This document shows positions 16,342 to 24,447 of a DNA stretch of 64,000 nucleotides, in pieces. The stretch's first letter is position 1. Every line of letters begins with the position of its first letter. A model generated the notes under the pieces. The model did no database searches and was not told the origin of the DNA. It saw only the letters and a program-made list of their open reading frames with translations. Source of the DNA: Acidobacteriota bacterium (GTDB lineage Bacteria > Acidobacteriota > Holophagae > Holophagales > Holophagaceae). The position numbers were made by a program, and so were the translations under genes. The stretch is from NCBI GenBank assembly GCA_016192145.1, contig JACPUT010000002.1, positions 496,001 to 560,000 on the forward strand. The letters run 5' to 3'.

Positions 16342-16532
16342 CCTCACTTCGCCGTGTTCGCTTTCGGTCCAACCAATGCCACCTTCATCGACCCAGAGCC
16401 CGAGACGATTCGCCCGGTGTAAATCCCTACCGCCTCAAAAGTTTGGGTAGAGATCGATCCCATTCGAGGGGGCACCACCTTGCTTCCGCATCGCTGCCAG
16501 GGGTCGCCTGGCATCGGCGCTATGCTCTCGCC

Positions 16533-17081
16533 ATGCGGCCCCTCCGGTATGCCATCAACGTGACCTTGGACGGATGTTGCGATCACCGCGCCATCATCCC
16601 GAATGAAGCCAGTCACCGCCACGCGCTGGAAGGCATCGCCCAGGCCGACGCCCTCCTCCTCGGGCGGGTGACCTACGAGTTGATGGAGGCCGGGTGGCGG
16701 CATCCCGTGCCACCCGGGGCGCGGCCCGCGTGGACGGAGCCCTTCGCGCGGACCATCGATGCCGCCAAGAAATACGTCGTGTCGTCCACCCTGGCTCAGG
16801 TCGACTGGAACGCCGAGCTCGTGCGGGGTGACCTGGGCACGGCCGTGCGAAGGCTCAAGGCGATGCCGGGTAAGGGCCTGGCCACGGGCGGCCTCAGCCT
16901 GCCCCGGGCCCTGGCCGAGCTGGACCTGATCGACGAATACGAGATCCTCGTGCACCCCCGGCTGGCGGGCCACGGACCCACCCTGTTCGCGGGGCTCTCG
17001 CGGGTCGTGGATCTGAAGCTGGTGCACCGGCAGGAACTCGACGCGGGGATCGTGGTGATGCGGTACGTCCCCAAGCGATAG
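16533..17081 (+). CDS. Dihydrofolate reductase-like (RibD C-terminal fold) protein
   Basis: 182 residues from the ATG at 16533. The pattern RYAINVTLDGCCDHR, ADALLLGRVTYELM, KYVVSSTL and KGLATGGLSLPRALAELDLIDEY followed by PRLAGHGPTLF is that of the RibD-C/YyaP-like reductases, small NADPH-dependent oxidoreductases of unclear physiological substrate. The usual metabolic DHFR folate-site residues are not present, so it should not be called FolA. Convergent with the LNS2 gene and its remnant. Confidence 0.85.
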   Translation: MRPLRYAINVTLDGCCDHRAIIPNEASHRHALEGIAQADALLLGRVTYELMEAGWRHPVPPGARPAWTEPFARTIDAAKKYVVSSTLAQVDWNAELVRGDLGTAVRRLKAMPGKGLATGGLSLPRALAELDLIDEYEILVHPRLAGHGPTLFAGLSRVVDLKLVHRQELDAGIVVMRYVPKR

Positions 17082-17123
17082 CGGCCGAAGCCGGGGAGAC
17101 GGACGAAGCGTCGGGGAAAAGGG

Positions 17124-17216
17124 TTAGCCGGGGATGAAGGTGCGCCCCCTGTCGATGCCCAGCGCGGCATAGGCGTGGATATCCGTGCGGGCGATGGCGA
17201 AGGTTGGGGGCTTTGG
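17124..17216 (-). pseudogene. C-terminal fragment duplicated from the adjacent LNS2-type phosphatase gene
   Basis: The minus strand encodes ARTDIHAYAALGIDRGRTF then IPG and a TAA stop. The intact gene just beyond element E7 contains NARTDIHAYAALGIDKAKTF in the same orientation. About 25 codons are homologous and the rest of the copy is missing. It is therefore a truncated tandem copy, separated from its parent by palindromic element E7, which suggests the element sits at a recombination junction. Confidence 0.75.
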
Positions 17217-17225
17217 GTGCATGAA

Positions 17226-17327
17226 GGGCCTGAAAAGCATCATGCAGAGGCGCAGAGAAAAGCGGGATGCGGAGGGTCTTTCCTCTGCGCCTCCGCGCCT
17301 CTGCGTTGAGCTTTTCTCTCAAGGCCC
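17226..17327. repeat. Palindromic repeat element E7 (GCAGAGGC-unit family)
   Basis: Left arm 17226-17260 and right arm 17281-17327 are imperfect reverse complements containing GGGCCT outer ends, an AAAGC block and 8-bp GC[AG]GAGGC units. The spacer is about 20 nt. It separates the phosphatase gene (17343-18182) from a duplicated C-terminal fragment of that gene (17124-17216). Same unit as E2. Confidence 0.8.
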
Positions 17328-17342
17328 AGCGGGTGGCATGCC

Positions 17343-18182
17343 CTATTCCGCCGGAAAGGCCTCGCCCAGCTTCACGGTGCCTTCCTCCCCGCCATGCTTG
17401 CCGAGGATGAAGGTCTTGGCCTTGTCGATGCCCAAGGCGGCATAGGCGTGGATGTCCGTGCGGGCGTTGCCGTAGGCGGCGCGGAAACTGAAGCCCAGGG
17501 CCTTCAGCGCCTGCAGGCGCTCCGTCTTGGCCCGGCCCACGCGCCCATCCGTGGGCAGGATGTCCCGGGCTTCGGGCATCAGGATGAGGATGCCTTCGGG
17601 CAGCTGATGGAAGGCCAGCCACTCGCGGGTGGGGCGACCCAGCCAGGGGGCGCGGCCCGAGAGGTAGACCACGGGCCCCTGGGCGGCGGCCCGCCGCACC
17701 GCCGCCACGGCGCCCTGGCGCAGCTTGGGGCCATCGGCCTTGGGGTTCCGCAGCAGGCGGCGGGCGTAGTCCTTGAAGTTCTCGGAGTCGGACGTGGTGA
17801 GCGTGCCGTCGATGTCGAAGATGGTGAGGGGCACGTCCCCGGCCAGCACGTGCAGTGTGGCCTCCGCGGTCTGCCCTTCGGCCGTCCAGCGCAGCGGGTA
17901 GCGGCCCGGAGTGGGGGGTGCGTTGAAGGCCGCAGCCACGCGGCCTTCGCCATCCGTGCGACCCACGCCCGTGGTCTCCCAGGAATCGCCTCGCTTCAGT
18001 TCGATGGTCACCGGCGCATGCTCCAGGGCCTTCTGCAGCCCGGCCGAGTTGGAGAACCAAGCCTCGGCCAGCACCGCGCCGTTGGGCCTGGCCACGGGGT
18101 CCGAGGCGCCGTGGTAGGGGGTGCGGGACGCAAAGGGGGTGGAGGCCAAGAGGGCTGGGAGGAGGAGCATCGACGGACGCAT
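17343..18182 (-). CDS. Secreted HAD phosphatase with LNS2-like motif
   Basis: 279 residues from the ATG at 18182, beginning with a signal peptide (MRPSMLLLPALLASTPFAS). Residues about 30-115 look like an Ig-like or transthyretin-like beta domain. From 120 onward is a HAD phosphatase: LTIFDIDGTLTTSD (Asp123 nucleophile, Asp125), VVYLSGRAPWLG (motif II) and a late GNARTDIHAYAALGI (motif IV). DxDGTlTxSD with the downstream NARTDxxAY is the LNS2 pattern known from lipin-type phosphatidate phosphatases and nucleotide phosphatases. A periplasmic phosphatase acting on a lipid or nucleotide is inferred. Only 20 bp downstream of the hybrid kinase gene and probably cotranscribed. Confidence 0.82.
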   Translation of the reverse strand: MRPSMLLLPALLASTPFASRTPYHGASDPVARPNGAVLAEAWFSNSAGLQKALEHAPVTIELKRGDSWETTGVGRTDGEGRVAAAFNAPPTPGRYPLRWTAEGQTAEATLHVLAGDVPLTIFDIDGTLTTSDSENFKDYARRLLRNPKADGPKLRQGAVAAVRRAAAQGPVVYLSGRAPWLGRPTREWLAFHQLPEGILILMPEARDILPTDGRVGRAKTERLQALKALGFSFRAAYGNARTDIHAYAALGIDKAKTFILGKHGGEEGTVKLGEAFPAE

Positions 18183-18202
18183 GCTCCATCCTATCCAATG
18201 CT

Positions 18203-20503
18203 CTAGGCGTTCCGGGGCGCCGCGGCACCTTGCAGGATTTGACAAAGAGTGTCGCGGCTAAAGGGCTTTTGAACCAGCCCGAGGGCGCCCAGCTCCAGGG
18301 ATTCACTAAGGTTCCGGTCGGGGGCGAATCCGGAGCAGAACAGCACCCGCACCTCCGGGTCCAGCAGCTTCAAGCGCCGGAAGGTCTCCTTGCCGCTCAG
18401 GCCGGGCATCACCAGGTCCAAGAGCACCAGGTCGATGGTCCCTTGGGCGCCTTGATAAATCGCCAGGCCCTCTTCCCCGCTGGGGGCGAGCAGGGGTTCG
18501 TGCCCGAGGGAGGCCAGGAGGCTGCCGACGGCGGTGCGGACCAGTTCCTGATCGTCGATGAAGAGGACTTTGAGTTTTCGAGTCGAGGGCGGCTCATCCG
18601 CCTGGGCCGTGGCCTCGGGGGCGTCGGGCGAGAGGGGGAGGAGCAGGTGGAAGGCCGTTCCCTGGAGTGCTTCGCTGGTCACTTCGAGGGCGCCGCCGTG
18701 GTTCTTCACGGTGCCATATACGGCCGCCAGGCCCAACCCCGTGCCCTGCCCCGCGGGTTTGGTGCTGAAGAAGGGTTCGAAGATCCGGGGCAGGATCTCG
18801 GGTGGAATGCCATGGCCCGTGTCGCTCACGCAAATCTCGAGGTGGGGGCCGGGATGGAGGGGGGCGCGAAGGCCTTCGCAGTCCGAAGCACTCAGGGTGA
18901 TCCGCGAGGTGGCGATGGCCAGGGTCCCGCCCTCGGGCATGGCGTCCCGGGCGTTGATGCCCAGGTTCAAGAGGGCCGTGTGGAGCAGGGCCGCATCTCC
19001 GCGAATCCAGGCCGGGCCGGGATCGAGGCGGACCCGGATGTGGATTCGGGGGTCGATGCAGCGCTCCAGGATGCCCTGGGTTTCCTGGATGAGGGCGTGG
19101 ACGTCCACCTGGGAGAACGACACGCTCCCTTTGCGGGAAAAGGTGAGCAGCTTGTGGATCAGGTTGGCCGCGTGCTCGGATCCCTCGAGGATCGTCTTCG
19201 CTTGGCGCAAGTGGGGCGATTCGGGGGGCAGGTTCAGCATCAGCAGCTCCGCGCAACCCTGGATCCCCGTGAGGATGTTGTTGAAGTCGTGAGCGATCCC
19301 GCCGGCCAGCTGGCCGAGGGCGTCCATCTTCTGGGCCTGTCGGAGGTTCGCTTCGGCTTCGGCCTGCAGGGTGACGTCTCGCAGGACGAGCACGTGGCCG
19401 CGCTCGATCCCCTCCGTGTTGAGAATGGGGGTCAGGTGCTCTGAGACCTTGTGTTGCGCTCCGTCCCGGGCCGTGAGCGTGTGGTAGCTGTCGCGGTCGT
19501 CTACCTGGATCCGGATCACCTTCTCCAAAGCCAGGCCCCGCGCCTCGTCGAGGCGCCACCCTGAGAGGGACTCCGCCACCGGGTTCATGGAGGTGACCCG
19601 TCCCTCGGGATCCGTGGATACGACCCCATCGCCGATGGAAGCGAGCGTGATCCTCAGGTTCTCCTCGCTTTCGCGAAGGGCGATCTCCGCCCGCTTGGCC
19701 TCGGTCACGTCGCGAAGGACGAACAAAAGGCTCTCCACCGATCCGCCGGAATCCAGCAAGGGGTGGAGGGTCCAATCCCAATAGGTCGTCCCCCACTCGG
19801 GATGATCCGGAAATTCGAAGGGCTTGGCGAGGATCGTGAAAGGTTCCCCCGTTCTCACCACCTTGCGGAAGATGGCTTCGTTCTCCTCGTGGGGGAATAG
19901 GTCGAAGTGGTTTTTCCCGGGGAAGAACTCGGGCGGGAATCCGCCTACGTCGGCGTAGGCGCGGTTCACGCGGATGAACCGGAACTCCCGGTCGAGGTAG
20001 GCCAGGGAGAAGTGCGTGCTGTCGAAGATGCGGCTGAGGATCTCCGTGCTTTCCCGCGCCTGGCGTTGGGCTTGCCGCTGTTCGGTGACGTCCTGGCCGA
20101 AGGAAAGGGTTCCGAAGACGACCCCATTCTCCGCGAGCACCTGGTTGCTCCAGGCGATGATCCGTTCTTCTCCCTTGCGGTTCAGGATGGGGTTCTCGAG
20201 GTGGGTGGGGAGCCTCCCATCCTTCAACTCGAGGAAGGTGGCCCAGACCTCGGGATAGCGCTCCCGGGGTACGAGGGTCTCGAACCAGTCCTGCCCCTTC
20301 AACTCCTCCACCCCGTATCCCGTAACGCGTTCCGCGGCGGCATTCATGGACCGGACCCGGCCCGTGTCATCCAAGGCGACGACCATGAATTCCGCCGAGC
20401 GGAGGAAGGGATCGATCGGCAGCCCGGCCCACAGCGGCGACGGATCCTCGCCGAGGGCCTGGACGGATCCTCGACCCTGGAGGGGCTGTGGGGAATCGGA
20501 CAT
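18203..20503 (-). CDS. PAS-domain hybrid sensor histidine kinase with receiver domain
   Basis: 766 residues from the ATG at 20503 (GAAGGGG upstream). No transmembrane helix is evident, so it is likely a cytoplasmic sensor. Three PAS domains cover about 30-145, 155-275 and 285-390 (FLRSAEFMVVALDDTGRVRS, LAYLDREFRFIRVN, VVSTDPEGRVTSMNPVAESL). HisKA follows with GGIAHDFNN (His405 phosphorylation site), then the ATPase domain with NLGINARDAMPEGG, DTGHGIPPE and GTGLGL. The C-terminal receiver has VLLDLVMPG (Asp696 phosphoacceptor). The ligand is unknown and no dedicated output regulator lies nearby. It sits between dnaE upstream and the LNS2 gene downstream, all on the minus strand. Confidence 0.93.
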   Translation of the reverse strand: MSDSPQPLQGRGSVQALGEDPSPLWAGLPIDPFLRSAEFMVVALDDTGRVRSMNAAAERVTGYGVEELKGQDWFETLVPRERYPEVWATFLELKDGRLPTHLENPILNRKGEERIIAWSNQVLAENGVVFGTLSFGQDVTEQRQAQRQARESTEILSRIFDSTHFSLAYLDREFRFIRVNRAYADVGGFPPEFFPGKNHFDLFPHEENEAIFRKVVRTGEPFTILAKPFEFPDHPEWGTTYWDWTLHPLLDSGGSVESLLFVLRDVTEAKRAEIALRESEENLRITLASIGDGVVSTDPEGRVTSMNPVAESLSGWRLDEARGLALEKVIRIQVDDRDSYHTLTARDGAQHKVSEHLTPILNTEGIERGHVLVLRDVTLQAEAEANLRQAQKMDALGQLAGGIAHDFNNILTGIQGCAELLMLNLPPESPHLRQAKTILEGSEHAANLIHKLLTFSRKGSVSFSQVDVHALIQETQGILERCIDPRIHIRVRLDPGPAWIRGDAALLHTALLNLGINARDAMPEGGTLAIATSRITLSASDCEGLRAPLHPGPHLEICVSDTGHGIPPEILPRIFEPFFSTKPAGQGTGLGLAAVYGTVKNHGGALEVTSEALQGTAFHLLLPLSPDAPEATAQADEPPSTRKLKVLFIDDQELVRTAVGSLLASLGHEPLLAPSGEEGLAIYQGAQGTIDLVLLDLVMPGLSGKETFRRLKLLDPEVRVLFCSGFAPDRNLSESLELGALGLVQKPFSRDTLCQILQGAAAPRNA

Positions 20504-20667
20504 GCCCCTTCTTCGGGTTCGGATGGAGGTTCGGTGAGATTGGGTTCGGGTGCCCGCCATTGGGGTGGCGGGTGGGGGTTCCCCGGTCGGGGGAGCCCCG
20601 GTTTATGGGCGACCGTGAGATGCCATCTTGTTTGATTGCTTTGGTTACCCAGCGCTTGAGAATTGAC

Positions 20668-20690
20668 CCCAAGCCGGGGAAGGGCTTGGG
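20668..20690 (-). terminator. Possible weak terminator after dnaE
   Basis: CCCAAGCC and GGCTTGGG form a perfect 8-bp stem with a 7-nt loop ten bases after the dnaE stop. There is no U-run after it, so termination would be partial. The remaining space up to the kinase start (20504-20667) holds a few GC-rich hairpins but no gene. Confidence 0.4.
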
Positions 20691-20700
20691 CTGGCCCCCC

Positions 20701-23700
20701 TCAGTAGGTCCAGCTCAACGCGCATCCGCATTCCTTGGCCAGGCGCTCGGCCAAGTTCGGATCGTGCTTGATGCGGATCTCCCCGCCGGCCTTCACCCGG
20801 GCGGCGAGGCCGTCCTTGCTGCGGTAGTCGAAGAAGACGGGGAGGCTTCCCTTCACTTCGCCGAGCACCTTGAAGAGGCGGGGCGGGCATTCGCCCTGGG
20901 GGAGGCGGATGACGGCGCCCGTGAAGCCGGCGCTCTGGAAGCCAGCGAGGGGTTCGATCTTGGAGATGAAGAGCTTGAGCACGTCCTGCTCATCCTCTTC
21001 GCCCTCCTCGGCGTTCGGGTTGTTGCGTTGGACCTTCTCGACTTTCAGCTCGCCGGTGACCCGAAGCAGGGCGTCCTGCTGGAGGTGGTGGCTGTTCTCC
21101 TCGAAGGGGCGGCTGCGCTTCTTGGTGTTCCGGTCGAAGCGGGTGGGCAGGAGGAGCATCTCCAGCTTGGCGGTGGCGTCCTCGGTCATGAGGATGGCCA
21201 TTTGTTCGCCCTTTTGCGTGGTCTTGAACTGGCAGCCGGCCACCATGATGCCGAGGGTGATCTCGTCGCCATCCCGGCGCAGGCCGCTGGCCACGTTCTC
21301 CTGCAGGCGGCCGATGCCGCCCTCCGTGTGCACCTTGAGGGCGTCCACGTAGTCGTCGAGGGGATGGCCGGACACGTACATGCCCAGGGTCTCCTTTTCG
21401 GCGGCGAGCCGCTCCATGCGCCCCCAGGGCTCCACGTCCTCGGGCAGGCGCCACTCGGCGGCGAGGCTGCTGAGCTCGGCCTCGTCGAAGAGGCTCGTCA
21501 TGCCGAGGTCCGGCCCGCCGCCGCTGGCCGCGGCGCTGAGGGCTTCGGGCAGGCCATGCAGGAGCGCGGCCCGGTTGGGCTCCAGGCTGTCGAAGGCGCC
21601 GGCCTTGATGAGGCACTCCCACACCTTGCGGTTGGCCTTCTGGAGGTCCGTGGCCTTGAGGGCGTGGAAGAAGTCCTGGAAGCCGCCCTCCTGCTCGCGG
21701 GCCTCGAGGATGGCTTCCAAAGCCGCATCGCCCAGGCCCTTGATGGCGCTGAGTCCGAAGCGGATCTGACTCTCGCCCGTGATAGTGAAATCGAGGCCCG
21801 ACCTGTTGATATCGGGGTTCAGCACGTCGATGCCCGTGGCGCGGCAGTCCTGGATGTACTTCACCACGTCATCCGTGCGCTGGCTCTTGGTGGAGAGGAT
21901 GCCCGCCATGAACTCCGTGCGGTAGTTGGCCTTCAGGTAGCCCGTCTCGTAGGCCACCATGGCGTAGGCGGCGGAGTGGCTCTTGTTGAAGCCGTAGCCC
22001 GCGAAGTACTCGATGGTGTCGAAGAGCTCGGAGGCCTTCCGCTCGTCGTAGCCCCGGGCGATGCCCTTCTCGACGAACTTGGACTTCTCCTTCTTCATCT
22101 TCTCGAGATCCTTCTTGCCCATGGCGCGGCGCAGCATGTCGGCCTCACCCAGGGTGTAGCCCGCCACCTCCTGGGCGATCTGCATGACCTGCTCCTGGTA
22201 CAGGATCACGCCGTAGGTGGGCGAGAGGATCGGCTCCAGCTGGGGGAAGGGATAGACCACGGGCTTGCGGCCATGGCGGCGCTCCACGTACTCCTCGCCC
22301 ATGCCCGCGCCCAAGGGGCCGGGGCGGAAGAGGGCGTTGAGGGCGATGAGGTCGTCGAAGCGGTCGGGCTGGAGCTTGCGCAGCAGCTGCTTCATGCCTC
22401 CGGATTCGAACTGGAACACGCCGTCCGTTTCCCCGTTGGCGAAGAGCTGGAGGGTCTTCTTATCGTCGAAGCCCCGGATGGTGAGCATGTCGATGGGCGC
22501 GCCGTGCTTCTGGGCGATGTAGCCTTGCGTCTTGGCGATCTGGGTCAGCGTTTCCAAGCCGAGGAAGTCCATCTTGAGCAGGCCCGCCCGCTCGGCGTCG
22601 ATCATGGTGTACTGCACCATGACCTTGTTGTCCTTGTCCTTGCTGAGGGGCGCGAACTGGGTCAGCTCCTCGGGGGCGATGATGACGCCCGCCGCGTGCA
22701 CGCCCGTGTTGCGGGCCAGGCCCTCCAGGCGCGCGGAGATGTCCAGGATGTTGCGCACCTCCGGATCGGAGTCGTAGCGCTGGCGCAGCTCGTCGGACTT
22801 CTCCAGGGCCTCGCCCACGGTGATGGGCTTGCCGGGCTCCTGGGGCACGAGCTTGGTGAGGGTGTTGGCGAAGGCGAAGTCCTTCTCGAAGACGCGGGAC
22901 ACGTCCTTGATGACGGCCTTCGTCTTGAGCTGGTTGATGGTGACGATGTTGGACACGCGGTCCTGGCCGTACTTGTCCGTCACGTAGTCGATGACCTTCT
23001 GGCGGCCATCCCGGCAAAAGTCGATGTCCACGTCGGGCATGCTGATGCGCTCGGGGTTGAGGAAGCGCTCGAAGAGGAGGTCGTACTGCATGGGGTCGAT
23101 GTCGGTGATCATCAGAGACCAGGCCACGATGCTGCCGGCGGCGGAGCCACGGCCGGGCCCCACGGGGATGCCCATCTCCCGGGACTTGGCGATGAAGTCC
23201 CATACCAGGAGGAAGTAGCCGGGAAAGCCCATCTTGAGGATGGTGTCGAGCTCGAACTCGAGGCGCTTCCGATACACCTCCTCCGCGTGTTTGAGGCGGC
23301 CCGTGGCCCAGCCCTCGCGGTTCTCCACCATGCGCTTCTCGAACCATTCGCGGGTGACGTGGACGAAGTAGCTTTCGAGCGTGTGGCCATCGGGCACGGG
23401 GAAGGTGGGGGTGGCGGGCTTGCGGGTGATGGGGTAGAGATCCACCTTGGCGGCGATCTCCAGGGTGCGGGCCAGGTACTCGGGGTTGTCGGGGAAGACC
23501 CGGGCCATCTCCTCGGGGGTCTTCACGAAGAACTGATCCGTGGAGAAGCGCATGCGGCGCTCGCTCTTCTTCAGGGCCTTGGTACCGATGCAGAGCAGGG
23601 TGTCGTGGAGGTCGGCGTCGTCGTGGTTCAGGTAGTGGGCATCGTTGGTGGCCACGAGGGGGATGCCCGTTTTGGCCGAGAGCTGCTTTTGGAAGGGGAT

Positions 23701-24327
23701 GATCTCCTGTTCCTTCTCGAAGCCCTGGTCCTGCATCTCCATGTAGAAGTCTTCGCCGAAGAGTTCCTTGAACTCCAGGGCCACGCGCTCCGCCTGATCC
23801 AGGCGGTTCTGGAGGATGCGCGCCTGCACCTCGCCGCCCAGGCAGGCCGACAGCGCGATGAGGCCTTCCGAGTGCTCGCGCAGGATGTCCTTGTCGATGC
23901 GGGGCTTGTAGTAGAAACCCTCCGTGAAGCCCTTGGAGACGAGCTTGGAGAGGTTGGCGAAGCCCTTGGGATTCTTGGCCAGCAGCACCAGGTGGTAGCC
24001 CGCGTCTCTAGATCCGCTGGGATCCACGCAGTCCTCCAGGCCCTCCTCCCCCGTGAGGTTGCGGGCCTCCAGCTTCTTGTCGAAGCGCGTGCGGGGCGCC
24101 ACGTACACTTCGCAGCCGAGGATGGGCTTCACGGCCAGGTTGCCATCGGCGTCCCGCGTTTTCTCGCAGGCGTCGAAGAGCTTCATCATGCCGAACATGT
24201 TGCCGTGATCCGTGACGGCCACGGCCGGCATGCCCGAGGCCTTGCACTTCTTCACGAGATCCGGGATGCGCGTGAGGCCGTCCAGCAGGGAGAACTCGGA
24301 GTGCAGGTGGAGGTGCGCGAAGGACAT
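20701..24327 (-). CDS. dnaE: DNA polymerase III subunit alpha
   Basis: 1208 residues, a full-length replicative polymerase of the DnaE type. The start is the ATG at 24327 (MSFAHLHLHSEFSLLDG), which opens the PHP domain. The catalytic palm carries PDVDIDF (431-437) with the metal-binding aspartates; GPGRGSAAGS and the fingers motifs follow. The tandem HhH and OB-fold regions are in the last third (DVLNPDINRSGLDF, then VAGCQFKTTQKGEQMAI). It should catalyse chromosomal leading- and lagging-strand synthesis with the sliding clamp. It is followed by the hybrid kinase gene 197 bp downstream and preceded, 120 bp away, by a convergent-in-space but same-strand TonB receptor gene. Confidence 0.97.
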   Translation of the reverse strand: MSFAHLHLHSEFSLLDGLTRIPDLVKKCKASGMPAVAVTDHGNMFGMMKLFDACEKTRDADGNLAVKPILGCEVYVAPRTRFDKKLEARNLTGEEGLEDCVDPSGSRDAGYHLVLLAKNPKGFANLSKLVSKGFTEGFYYKPRIDKDILREHSEGLIALSACLGGEVQARILQNRLDQAERVALEFKELFGEDFYMEMQDQGFEKEQEIIPFQKQLSAKTGIPLVATNDAHYLNHDDADLHDTLLCIGTKALKKSERRMRFSTDQFFVKTPEEMARVFPDNPEYLARTLEIAAKVDLYPITRKPATPTFPVPDGHTLESYFVHVTREWFEKRMVENREGWATGRLKHAEEVYRKRLEFELDTILKMGFPGYFLLVWDFIAKSREMGIPVGPGRGSAAGSIVAWSLMITDIDPMQYDLLFERFLNPERISMPDVDIDFCRDGRQKVIDYVTDKYGQDRVSNIVTINQLKTKAVIKDVSRVFEKDFAFANTLTKLVPQEPGKPITVGEALEKSDELRQRYDSDPEVRNILDISARLEGLARNTGVHAAGVIIAPEELTQFAPLSKDKDNKVMVQYTMIDAERAGLLKMDFLGLETLTQIAKTQGYIAQKHGAPIDMLTIRGFDDKKTLQLFANGETDGVFQFESGGMKQLLRKLQPDRFDDLIALNALFRPGPLGAGMGEEYVERRHGRKPVVYPFPQLEPILSPTYGVILYQEQVMQIAQEVAGYTLGEADMLRRAMGKKDLEKMKKEKSKFVEKGIARGYDERKASELFDTIEYFAGYGFNKSHSAAYAMVAYETGYLKANYRTEFMAGILSTKSQRTDDVVKYIQDCRATGIDVLNPDINRSGLDFTITGESQIRFGLSAIKGLGDAALEAILEAREQEGGFQDFFHALKATDLQKANRKVWECLIKAGAFDSLEPNRAALLHGLPEALSAAASGGGPDLGMTSLFDEAELSSLAAEWRLPEDVEPWGRMERLAAEKETLGMYVSGHPLDDYVDALKVHTEGGIGRLQENVASGLRRDGDEITLGIMVAGCQFKTTQKGEQMAILMTEDATAKLEMLLLPTRFDRNTKKRSRPFEENSHHLQQDALLRVTGELKVEKVQRNNPNAEEGEEDEQDVLKLFISKIEPLAGFQSAGFTGAVIRLPQGECPPRLFKVLGEVKGSLPVFFDYRSKDGLAARVKAGGEIRIKHDPNLAERLAKECGCALSWTY

Positions 24328-24447
24328 GGGCCATTGTCCCAAGAGGGTCGGCGGGAGGGGAGGGCTTTCGCTAAGTGCCCCAAACCCAAGGGCGGTGCAC
24401 CGCGAATGCAGCGGGTTTACGCCTACCTGTCCTACCGCGCCCAGAGA

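Noticed and set aside
16344-16500. Minus-strand frame tail reading FEAVGIYTGRIVSGSGSMKV
   Set aside because: It looks protein-like in a low-GC stretch, but its upstream continuation is the antisense of the DHFR-like gene and no start or domain was found. Possibly a relic; evidence is too thin for a feature.
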